From Paracoccaceae bacterium (GTDB lineage: Bacteria > Pseudomonadota > Alphaproteobacteria > Rhodobacterales > Rhodobacteraceae), in assembly GCA_007121115.1 (NCBI GenBank), contig SKMI01000286.1, positions 1-15,086 on the forward strand: a stretch of DNA of 15,086 bases, read 5' to 3'. Under the pieces are notes generated by a model. That model did no database searches, was not told where the DNA came from, and was given only the letters and a program-made list of their open reading frames with translations. Both the position numbers and the translations under genes were made by a program. This document shows positions 6,145-13,626 of the stretch, in pieces. How positions within the stretch are numbered: position 1 is the first letter of the stretch; each line of letters opens with the position of its first letter.

Positions 6145-6936
6145 TCAGGCCGGTTCGGACATGACCTTCTGAAGCGCCTTCCATTCCGACACGCGCTTGT
6201 CCGCCGTGTAGAGGTAGCCGCCGGCGACATAGCCCGAGATCTTGTCTTCCTCGAGCTTGGTCACCTGGGTGGCCGAGGCGGTGGCCGGGATGCCCTTGAA
6301 GCTTTCCGAATCCAGCGCGTTGACGACCACCCGGTCGGCCTTGATGCGCGCCATGGGCATCGGCACCAGCCGCTTTGCGCCATCGTCCAGCGTGACCTCC
6401 AGATAGCGGACCAGTTGTTCGGGTACGTCCACCCACATGTCGCTGACCTTGCCTGGCGACTTGCGGTCATGGCACATCACCGGCAGCCCGCGCGGGTCGC
6501 GCCCGGCCGCCAGTCCAAAGCCTTCGGCGGCGGCCATGGGCTGAATCTTGGCGTGGCCGTGGGCATCAAGTTCCGGCTTGTCCTGCCGCATGGCCCAGGA
6601 CGCGGGACCAACGCCATCGGCCATGGCATCGCCCGTCGGCGCGAAGGGGAAGCCGCCGTTCACCGCCGTGGGTGCCAGCGCCAGTTCGCGCTTTTCGCGC
6701 TCATGGTCGGGGGCCTTGAACTCGCCGCCATGATAGAGGTTGAAGGTCTTCGGCTCCGGCATCGGCAGGAGCGAGCCTGCGGGCGTGCCGTCCTCGTTTT
6801 CCAGCGGGTAGCCTTCGCGCATGTTCTCGCGCTGGATGTACCAGATCAGCCCAGCGAAGAAGCCCCAGAAGATGTAGAGCGAGACAAGCGCCAGATCGAA
6901 ATTGCCGAAGAATATCCAGCCATAGGGGGTATCCAT
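6145..6936 (-). CDS. puhA: Photosynthetic reaction centre H subunit
   Basis: This 263-residue protein caps the cytoplasmic side of the reaction centre and guides protons to the secondary quinone. One membrane helix (about 12-34) is followed by the conserved RENMREGYPLENEDGTPAG and a PRC-barrel-type cytoplasmic domain. Alignment with the R. sphaeroides H subunit is almost gap-free in numbering: Asp124, His126, His128 and Glu173, the residues of the proton entry and transfer path, fall at the same positions here (DAHGH and VPEQ). The ending LEEDKISGYVAGGYLY is also diagnostic. The ribosome site GGAGGA lies 7 nt before the ATG. The gene follows lhaA by 19 nt. In R. capsulatus a puhA promoter lies inside the upstream gene; I did not identify an equivalent here. 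Confidence 0.97.
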   Translation of the reverse strand: MDTPYGWIFFGNFDLALVSLYIFWGFFAGLIWYIQRENMREGYPLENEDGTPAGSLLPMPEPKTFNLYHGGEFKAPDHEREKRELALAPTAVNGGFPFAPTGDAMADGVGPASWAMRQDKPELDAHGHAKIQPMAAAEGFGLAAGRDPRGLPVMCHDRKSPGKVSDMWVDVPEQLVRYLEVTLDDGAKRLVPMPMARIKADRVVVNALDSESFKGIPATASATQVTKLEEDKISGYVAGGYLYTADKRVSEWKALQKVMSEPA

Positions 6937-6955
6937 TGGTCAGTCCTCCATGAGG

Positions 6956-8392
6956 TCAGGTTGGAAAATCGGCAAGGCCGATCCGTTGGTTGCGGGGTTG
7001 GTCGGGGGTGACGATACGGGTCCGCACCAGCGGGCCCAGAATGGCGAGCGTGACGAACAGCAGGCCGATTTCGATGTGATAGACCACCGAATAGCCGATA
7101 TCGGGGGTCATGAAGCTTTCGCCGAAGGTCCCGGCATTGGCGAGGCCCTGCACGGTGTCGCGGATGCCGCCGCCCAGCGCCACGGCCAGCCCGGCCGCAG
7201 TGGCCTGCGCAGCCCCCCACGCGCCCAGCGCCAGTCCGCCGCCGACGATCCCGCGGCGCGGCATTTCCATCGCCGCGGTGAGGGTGGTCACGGCAAAGAG
7301 CCCCATGCCCAGACCGATCAGCGTGGCGCCCACAAAGAACACCACCGCCGAATCGAGCGGCGCGGCAAAGATCACCGCCGAAAAGCCGACGATACCGATC
7401 AGGATGCCGCGCGCGGCCAGCCGGTAATGGTCCTGCCCGGCGGCCAGCCAGCGCGCCGCCAGCCAGAAGCCGAAGAGCGCGCCCACCGCCCAGACGGCGG
7501 TCAGCGTCGTGGTGGCGCCGACCGACAGGCCCAGGATCTCGCCGCCATAGGGTTCCAGCAGCACGTCCTGCATGTTGAAGGCCAGGCCGCCCACAAACAC
7601 CACGGCCAGCAGGCGCCCGGCCTGCCCGCCCTTGATGTAGTCATTCCACGCATCGCGGAACGCGGGCTGCGGGGCCTCGCGCTCCTCGCGGGTCATGGGC
7701 TTGACCTTTTCCTGGCGCCAGAGCGCGATGAGGTTCAGACCCAGCGTGACCACCGCGCAGCCCTGGATCACCTTGATCAACAGGATTTCGTCAAAATCGC
7801 GCAGCAGGAAGCCCACGACCAGCGCCGAAATCGCCATCCCCGCCAGGAAGGTGACATACAGCAGCGCCACCACCCGCGGGCGCGTTTCGTCATCCGCCCG
7901 GTCGGCGGCCAGCGCGATGCCCGCGGTCTGGGTCATGTGCAGGCCCAGACCGGTCATCAGGAACGCCAGCGCCGCCAGCACTTCGCCTGCAAACGGCACG
8001 TCATAGACATTGTCTCCGGTCAGCACGATCAGCGCGAACGGCATGATCGCCAGCCCCCCGAACTGCCAGAGCGAGCCGAACCACAGATACGGGATCCGCT
8101 TCCAGCCGATGGCCGAGCGGTGGTTGTCCGACTTGAAGCCCAGAAGCGCCCGGAACGGCGCCACCAGCACCGGCAACGCGATCATCACGGCCACCAGCGA
8201 GGCCGCCAGCGACAGCTCGACGATCATCACCCGGTTCAGCGTGCCCAGCAGAAGCACCGTCGCCATGCCGACCGAGACCTGAAACAGGCTCAGGCGCAGG
8301 ATCTGGCTCAGCGGCAACCCTTCCGAGGCCGCATCCGCAAAGGGCAGCCAGTTGGTGCCCACGCTCTTGATCAGGCGCTTCGAGACGATCAT
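6956..8392 (-). CDS. lhaA: LhaA, light-harvesting 1 assembly protein (PucC-like MFS)
   Basis: This is a 478-residue membrane protein of the PucC/LhaA branch of the major facilitator superfamily, almost the same length as R. capsulatus LhaA (477). It has around twelve hydrophobic segments. The loop with RALLGFKSDNHRSAIGWKRI at about 81-100, followed by PYLWFGSLWQFGG, is the family signature. LhaA is thought to deliver bacteriochlorophyll to, or help insert, the LH1 polypeptides. Position between bchM and puhA marks this paralogue as LhaA rather than PucC or a BCH2-type relative. The start at 8392 overlaps the bchM stop as ATGA and has an AAGGTGG site just upstream. An in-frame ATG at 8539 would extend the protein far into bchM with non-homologous sequence. 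Confidence 0.93.
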   Translation of the reverse strand: MIVSKRLIKSVGTNWLPFADAASEGLPLSQILRLSLFQVSVGMATVLLLGTLNRVMIVELSLAASLVAVMIALPVLVAPFRALLGFKSDNHRSAIGWKRIPYLWFGSLWQFGGLAIMPFALIVLTGDNVYDVPFAGEVLAALAFLMTGLGLHMTQTAGIALAADRADDETRPRVVALLYVTFLAGMAISALVVGFLLRDFDEILLIKVIQGCAVVTLGLNLIALWRQEKVKPMTREEREAPQPAFRDAWNDYIKGGQAGRLLAVVFVGGLAFNMQDVLLEPYGGEILGLSVGATTTLTAVWAVGALFGFWLAARWLAAGQDHYRLAARGILIGIVGFSAVIFAAPLDSAVVFFVGATLIGLGMGLFAVTTLTAAMEMPRRGIVGGGLALGAWGAAQATAAGLAVALGGGIRDTVQGLANAGTFGESFMTPDIGYSVVYHIEIGLLFVTLAILGPLVRTRIVTPDQPRNQRIGLADFPT

Positions 8393-9063
8393 GCCGCCAC
8401 CTTCAGGCATTCGGAGATGTAGAAACCCCGCGACACCCGGCCCACGCGGGAAAGTCCCGGCACCTGCATCCGGCGCCAGTCCTGCGGGATCATGACGGGC
8501 GAGCGGTCGGCGCGCGGGAACACGCGGCCGATGTGCCACATGCCCATCAGCAAGGGCGTGCGCGGGGCTACGGTGAACACGACCCGGCCCGCGCGCGCCG
8601 ACAGTTCCGTCAGCGCGGCCTCCAGGTCCGGGCGCGTGTAGTAGATCAGGCTGTCCATGGCGAGCACCGCGTCGAACGTGCCCAGCGCCGGGTCCAGCAT
8701 GTCGCCCGCCCGGAAATCCACCCGCCCGCGCAAGCCCTCAGGCAGCCGCGCCTCGGCGATCCCCACCAGTTTCGGCGAGATGTCGATGGCCACTACCTCG
8801 GCCCCGCGCGCGGCCAGTGCCGCCGCCCCCGCCCCGGTGCCGCAGCCCGCGTCCAGCACCCGCGCGCCGCGCAGATCCTCGGGCAACTGCCCCAGCATCA
8901 GCGCGCGCATGGTGTCGCGGCCTTCGCGCACCGTCTGGCGGATGCGGCTGACCGGCGCGTCCGAGGTCAGCCGCTCCCACACCCGCGTGGCGGTGCCATC
9001 GAAATAGCCCGCCACCCGCAGGCGCGTCGCGTCATAGCTCGTGCTCGGGGCGAGGTCGCGCAT
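8389..9063 (-). CDS. bchM: Mg-protoporphyrin IX O-methyltransferase
   Basis: This 224-residue enzyme transfers a methyl group from S-adenosylmethionine to the ring C propionate of Mg-protoporphyrin, making the substrate of the AcsF cyclase encoded further along. The class I methyltransferase motif VLDAGCGTG is at about 69-77, followed by the acidic loop VVAIDISPKLV near 90-100 and FRAGDML near 117-123. The N-terminal YFDGTATRVWERL and the late RRMQVPGLSRVGRVSRGFYISECLKV are typical of BchM. The ATG overlaps the bchL stop by one base (TGATG) and the stop overlaps the lhaA start by four, so bchL-bchM-lhaA are probably coupled in translation. Confidence 0.96.
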   Translation of the reverse strand: MRDLAPSTSYDATRLRVAGYFDGTATRVWERLTSDAPVSRIRQTVREGRDTMRALMLGQLPEDLRGARVLDAGCGTGAGAAALAARGAEVVAIDISPKLVGIAEARLPEGLRGRVDFRAGDMLDPALGTFDAVLAMDSLIYYTRPDLEAALTELSARAGRVVFTVAPRTPLLMGMWHIGRVFPRADRSPVMIPQDWRRMQVPGLSRVGRVSRGFYISECLKVAA

Positions 9064-9959
9064 CAGTCAAATCCCAGCAACTCGAAGATGTCGCGGTCCG
9101 GCAGCGGCGCCGGGTTCAGCGGTTCGGTGCCGCGCCACAGCACCTCGGCCAGGCGATGGTATTCGTTGCGGCAGGCGATGATGTCCTCGTCCGCGTCCAT
9201 CTCGAACAGGGTCTTCTTCTTCAGCCGCGAGCGACGGATCGCATCCACATCCGGCATGTGCCCGATCCGGTTGAACCCGACGGTCTTGCAGAAGCGGTCC
9301 ACCTCGTCCGTCTCGCGCGAGCGATTGGCGATGCAGCCGGCCAGCCGGACCTTGTAATTGGCCGACTTCGCCTGCACGGCGGCGATGATCCGGTTCATCG
9401 CATAGATGCTGTCGAAATCATTGGCGGTGACGATCACCGCGCGGTCGGCGTGCTGCAGAGGGGCTGCAAACCCGCCGCAGACCACATCGCCGAGGACATC
9501 GAAGATCACCACATCGGTGTCTTCCAGCAGATGGTGCTGCTTCAACAGCTTCACCGTCTGGCCCACCACATAGCCGCCGCAGCCGGTGCCCGCAGGCGGC
9601 CCGCCCGCCTCCACGCACATCACGCCGCCCCAGCCTTCGGTGACGAAATCCTCGGCCCGCAACTCCTCGGCGTGGAAATCGACCTCCTTGAGGATGTCGA
9701 TCACCGTGGGCTGTAACTGACCCGTCAGGGTGAAGGTGCTGTCATGCTTGGGGTCGCAGCCGATCTGCAGCACCCGCTTGCCCTGCGCGGCGAAGGCTGC
9801 CGACAGGTTGCTGGACGTGGTCGATTTGCCGATGCCGCCCTTGCCATAGACCGAAAACACCTTGGCGCCCTCGATCTTGGCGGTGGGGTCCTGGTGCACC
9901 TGGACCGAACCCTCGCCGTCCTGGCCTTTCAGGACCGGAATTTCGTCTTTGGGGCTCAT
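9063..9959 (-). CDS. bchL: Dark protochlorophyllide reductase iron protein, BchL
   Basis: This 298-residue ATPase is the nitrogenase iron protein homologue of the light-independent protochlorophyllide reductase. As a dimer it passes electrons to BchN-BchB for reduction of ring D. The P-loop GKGGIGKSTTS is at 39-49. Cys127 (GTGCGG) and Cys161 (DVVCGG) should hold the bridging 4Fe-4S cluster, and DVLGDVVCGG is the switch II area. The start at 9959 is chosen because a GAAGGG site lies 9 nt upstream at 9969-9974 and because the family begins with a similar short tail; the upstream in-frame ATG at 10130 would translate the GC-rich repeat and part of bchH. It lies 94 nt after bchH and overlaps bchM by one base. 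The enzyme is oxygen-sensitive. Confidence 0.97.
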   Translation of the reverse strand: MSPKDEIPVLKGQDGEGSVQVHQDPTAKIEGAKVFSVYGKGGIGKSTTSSNLSAAFAAQGKRVLQIGCDPKHDSTFTLTGQLQPTVIDILKEVDFHAEELRAEDFVTEGWGGVMCVEAGGPPAGTGCGGYVVGQTVKLLKQHHLLEDTDVVIFDVLGDVVCGGFAAPLQHADRAVIVTANDFDSIYAMNRIIAAVQAKSANYKVRLAGCIANRSRETDEVDRFCKTVGFNRIGHMPDVDAIRRSRLKKKTLFEMDADEDIIACRNEYHRLAEVLWRGTEPLNPAPLPDRDIFELLGFD

Positions 9960-9964
9960 GCTTT

Positions 9965-10022
9965 CATTCCCTTCATCTTGCTGAAAATACCCCGGGGGGT
10001 CCGGGGGGCTGGCCCCCCGGCC
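9965..10022. repeat. GC-rich palindromic element between bchH and bchL
   Basis: CCGGGGGG (10001-10008) pairs perfectly with CCCCCCGG (10013-10020) across a CTGG loop. A second copy of CCGGGGGG lies directly beside it at 9992-9999, so alternative pairings exist. On the minus strand the palindrome is followed by GGGGTATTTTCAGCAAGATG, whose end runs into the bchL ribosome site. The composition resembles short palindromic intergenic repeats I associate with Rhodobacterales genomes. The T run is short and interrupted, so it is at best a weak terminator. Confidence 0.6.
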
Positions 10023-10053
10023 TTTCCACGGAGTGCGCTGGTCGCGGTCCTGC

Positions 10054-13000
10054 TCATTCGGCGGCAATCCCTTCGACACGGTCTTCGATCTCGTCTGCGG
10101 CGTCCTGCAGCGCGGCCAAAGTGGCCGCATCCGGCGCCCAGTAGTTGCGCTCCGAGGCTTCGATCAGCCGTCCGGCCAGCCGTGCCGACGCCTGCGGGTT
10201 CATCTCGGCCAGACGGCGGCGCATGGCCTCGTCCAGCACGAAGGTCTCGGACAGGCGCTGATAGACCCAGGGGTCGACATTGCCGGTGGTCGCGGACCAG
10301 CCCAGCGTGTTGGTCACCTGCGCCTCGATCTGGCGCACGCCTTCCGCCTTGTGGGTCAGCAGCGCCTCGTAGAACTTGGGGTTGAGCGCGCGCGAGCGGG
10401 TCTCCAGCGCGATCTGGTCCTTGAGTGTGCGCACCTTGCCCGCCCCGCGGGTCTGGTCGCCGATATAGACCGGCGTCTCCTGCCCCCGTGCGCGCTTTAC
10501 CGCGCGGGCGATCCCGCCCAGCGTGTCGAAGTAATGGTCCACCGTGGTCACACCCAGTTCGACCGATTCGAGGTTCTGATAGGCCAGGTCCACGGTCTTC
10601 AGCGTCGCCTTCAGAAGTTCCGGCTGCGCCACCGGCTTGCCGGTCACGCCATAGGCGAAGCCCTTGCGGGTCTGATAGGCGTCGGCCAGTTCGTCCTCGT
10701 CGCCAAAGGCCGAACTGTCCACCAACTGGTTGACGTTGGAGCCATAGGCGCCTTCGGCATTCGAGAAGACGCGCAGTGCGGCAGTTTCCAGATCGACGCC
10801 CAGATCGCGGGCGGTCGCGAGCGCATGGGCGCGGACGAAGTTCTGCGCTTCCGACTCGTCGGCCATGGCCGCCTTGTAGGCGGCCTCGGCCAGCAGGCGG
10901 GTCTGCAGCGGCAGCAGGTCGCGGAAGATGCCGGAAAGGGTCATCACCACGTCGATGCGCGGGCGGCCAAGCTCGGAAAGCGGGATCAGGTCCGCACCCG
11001 AAAGCCGCCCGTAGGCATCGAATCGCGGGGTCGCGCCGATCAGGGCAAGAGCCTGCGCAATCGGCCCGCCGTCGGATTTGATGTTGTCCGACCCCCAGAG
11101 CACCATCGCCACCGAGCGCGGCAGGGTGGCATGCGCCTCCAGCAGCTTGCTGGCCTGCACCGCGCCTTCGCGCAGGGCGAATTGCGTGGGCATGCGGAAC
11201 GGGTCGAAGGCATGGATGTTGCGCCCGGTGGGCAGGATCTCGGGCGAGCGGATCAGGTCGCCGCCCGGCACGGGGGCGATGAATTCGGCGCTCAGGGCCC
11301 GCATCAGCCCGGTCAATTCGCTATCTTCCTGGAGCGCGGCGTCCATGGCGGCGCGCTGCTCCTCGGTGGCGTCCACATTCGCCAGCAGATGTGCGCGGGC
11401 GGCGGCATCCAGCTTCCGGCCGACGATGTGCAGACCCTCGGGGATCAGCGCGTCTTCGCATTCCAGCAGCTTCACCCAGAGCGCGCCGGGCGCGCCCTCC
11501 AGATCGACCGCCGCCGCCTGTTCGGCGATCAGCGTCTCCAACTCGTCGCGGGCCGGATCCCGGGCTTCCATCCGGCGCCAGCGGGCCAGTGAATCCTTCA
11601 ACTCCTGAAGGCCCTTGTAAAGCCCGGCCTGTGCCACCGGCGGGGTCAGGTGCGTGACCGTCACAGCCCCCGAACGGCGCTTGGCGAGCGATGCCTCCGA
11701 AGGGTTGTTCGCAGCATAGAGGTAGATGTTCGGCATTTCGCCGATCAGCCGGTCGGGCCAGTCGCGCGCGCCCAGTCCCGCCTGCTTGCCGGGCATGAAT
11801 TCCAGCGCGCCGTGCATCCCGAAATGCAGCACCACATCGGCCTGATACGTGTTGCGCAGCCACAGGTAGAACTGGGTGAAGGCGTGGGTGGGCGCGAACC
11901 CATTCTCGAACAGCAGCCGCATCGGGTCGCCTTCGTAGCCAAAGGCGGGCTGCACGCCGACAAACACGTTGCCCAGTTGCGCGCCCAGGATGAACACCCC
12001 GCGCCCGTCGGACTGGATGCGCCCCGGCGCGGGGCCCCAGACGCTCTCGATCACTGACAGCGGCGGGCAGTTCTTGACCATCTCGTCGGCGCTGACATGG
12101 GCGGCGACGTTGGCCTCCTGCCCGTGCTGGGCGGCGTTGCCCTTGAGTACGGCTTCGCGCAGCGCGTCCGACGATTCGGGCAGGTCGAGCGTATAACCCT
12201 CGGCCTTCATGCGGGTCAGCGTGTTGAAAAGGCTCTCGAACACGTCGAGGTAGGCGGCGGTGCCGACCGCGCCCGCGTTGGGCGGGAAGCCGAAGAGGAC
12301 GATGCCCACCTTCTTTGCCGCGTTCGCCTTGCGGCGCAGGGCGACGGTGCGGGCCAGCTTCTCGGCCAGCGAGGTGATGCGCTCGTGGCAGGGCGCCATG
12401 GCGCGGGTGTCGTGCTCCACATGGCAGTTATGCGCGCAGCCGGTGCAGCGCTCGGCCCCGTGGCGGCCACCATAGACGGTGGGCGAGGTGGCGCCGTCGA
12501 TTTCAGGCAACGCGATCAGCATGGTGGTTTCCACCGGACCAAGGCCGGTGCCCGAGGCCGCCCATTGGCCCAGCGTCTGGAACTCCAGCGGGTGGGCGAC
12601 CATGTAGGGCACGTTGAGCGCGTTCAGCGTTTCCACCGCCGCCGGGCTGTCGTTATAGGCAGGCCCGCCGACCAGGCTGAAGCCGGTGAGCGACAGCAGC
12701 GCGTCGATCTTGCCCTGGTGGTATTCGGCGATCGCGGGGCGACCGTCGAGGCCCCCGGCAAAGGCGGGGACCACGGCGAGGCCCTTGGCCTCGAGCGCAC
12801 GGATAACACTGTCATAATGCGCGGTGTCCGACGCGAGGATGTAGGAGCGCATCAGCAAGAGCCCGACCGTGCCCGTGGCGCCTTCGGGGCGGGGCAGGGC
12901 GGTGGCGTCGGTGGTGATGCGGTCGGCCAAGTCGGGGTGATAGAGCCCGACCTCGGGGTAGTCGATGGGCGCGGCGGCGGTGACCTGGGCCCATTCGGGG

Positions 13001-13626
13001 CGGTGCGAATAGCGCGCGATCAGGAAGCGCATCATCGCCTCGATATTCTCGTCCGAGCCGCCCAGCCAGTATTGCATGGACAGGAACCAGGCGCGCAGGT
13101 CCTGCGCCTTGCCGGGGATGAACCGCAGGATCTTTGGCAGGCGGCGCAGCATGGACATCTGCTTGGCGCCCGAGGCGGGCTTCGACTTGTCGCCGCCGCC
13201 GCGCAGCTTCTTCATCAGCTTTGCGACACCGCTGGCCGGTTTCGCCATGTCCAGATCGCCCATTTTCGTCAGCTTGACGATCTGCGGATCGGCGATCACG
13301 CCGACGAAGGCGTCGCAACGTTCGCGGGCGGCCTGCAACTCGGGGAGGCAGGCGGTGACGTGTTCCTCGATGAACAGAAGGTTCGCGACCACGATATCGG
13401 CGGCGTCGATGTCGGCCTTGGCCGCGGCCAGTGCAGCGGGGTTTTCGGCCCATTCGGCGGCGGCGTGGATGGAAACCTCGAGCCCCGGGAAATCGGCGCG
13501 CAGGCGCGGCAGCACGCGTTCGGCGGGGCCGGCGGCATGGGCGTCCAGCGTGACCACGACGAAGCGATAGGGCTTCGCGCCTGTGGGGGCGCCATGAGGA
13601 GCGCCGATGTTGGTGCTATCGAGCAT
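10054..13626 (-). CDS. bchH: Magnesium chelatase large subunit BchH
   Basis: This 1190-residue protein binds protoporphyrin IX and, with the BchI-BchD motor, inserts Mg2+, the first committed step towards bacteriochlorophyll. It is full length. The N-terminal region (about 20-180) is the domain typical of the BchH/ChlH family, and from about 190 the CobN/Mg-chelatase domain runs to near the end. Landmarks are GGRHGAERCTGCAHNCH at 387-402 with Cys394, Cys397 and Cys401, GFPPNAGAVGTAAYLDVFES at about 446-465, HFGMHGALEFMPGKQ at 601-615, and NNPSEASLAKRR at about 640-651. Length, this cysteine cluster and the neighbouring bch genes separate it from cobaltochelatase CobN. The ATG lies inside the end of bchB, overlapping by 11 nt, with an AAGG site 8 nt upstream that is within bchB coding sequence. 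Confidence 0.97.
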   Translation of the reverse strand: MLDSTNIGAPHGAPTGAKPYRFVVVTLDAHAAGPAERVLPRLRADFPGLEVSIHAAAEWAENPAALAAAKADIDAADIVVANLLFIEEHVTACLPELQAARERCDAFVGVIADPQIVKLTKMGDLDMAKPASGVAKLMKKLRGGGDKSKPASGAKQMSMLRRLPKILRFIPGKAQDLRAWFLSMQYWLGGSDENIEAMMRFLIARYSHRPEWAQVTAAAPIDYPEVGLYHPDLADRITTDATALPRPEGATGTVGLLLMRSYILASDTAHYDSVIRALEAKGLAVVPAFAGGLDGRPAIAEYHQGKIDALLSLTGFSLVGGPAYNDSPAAVETLNALNVPYMVAHPLEFQTLGQWAASGTGLGPVETTMLIALPEIDGATSPTVYGGRHGAERCTGCAHNCHVEHDTRAMAPCHERITSLAEKLARTVALRRKANAAKKVGIVLFGFPPNAGAVGTAAYLDVFESLFNTLTRMKAEGYTLDLPESSDALREAVLKGNAAQHGQEANVAAHVSADEMVKNCPPLSVIESVWGPAPGRIQSDGRGVFILGAQLGNVFVGVQPAFGYEGDPMRLLFENGFAPTHAFTQFYLWLRNTYQADVVLHFGMHGALEFMPGKQAGLGARDWPDRLIGEMPNIYLYAANNPSEASLAKRRSGAVTVTHLTPPVAQAGLYKGLQELKDSLARWRRMEARDPARDELETLIAEQAAAVDLEGAPGALWVKLLECEDALIPEGLHIVGRKLDAAARAHLLANVDATEEQRAAMDAALQEDSELTGLMRALSAEFIAPVPGGDLIRSPEILPTGRNIHAFDPFRMPTQFALREGAVQASKLLEAHATLPRSVAMVLWGSDNIKSDGGPIAQALALIGATPRFDAYGRLSGADLIPLSELGRPRIDVVMTLSGIFRDLLPLQTRLLAEAAYKAAMADESEAQNFVRAHALATARDLGVDLETAALRVFSNAEGAYGSNVNQLVDSSAFGDEDELADAYQTRKGFAYGVTGKPVAQPELLKATLKTVDLAYQNLESVELGVTTVDHYFDTLGGIARAVKRARGQETPVYIGDQTRGAGKVRTLKDQIALETRSRALNPKFYEALLTHKAEGVRQIEAQVTNTLGWSATTGNVDPWVYQRLSETFVLDEAMRRRLAEMNPQASARLAGRLIEASERNYWAPDAATLAALQDAADEIEDRVEGIAAE

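Noticed and set aside
9960..10053. Reading the bchH-bchL palindrome as an intrinsic terminator
   Set aside because: The only T-rich stretch on the minus strand (TATTTT) is short and separated from the stem by a second GC block, and bchL-bchM must still be expressed.
9960..10130. N-terminal extension of BchL to the ATG at 10130
   Set aside because: It would translate the palindromic repeat and the end of bchH; the residues have no resemblance to BchL and a good ribosome site supports the start at 9959.
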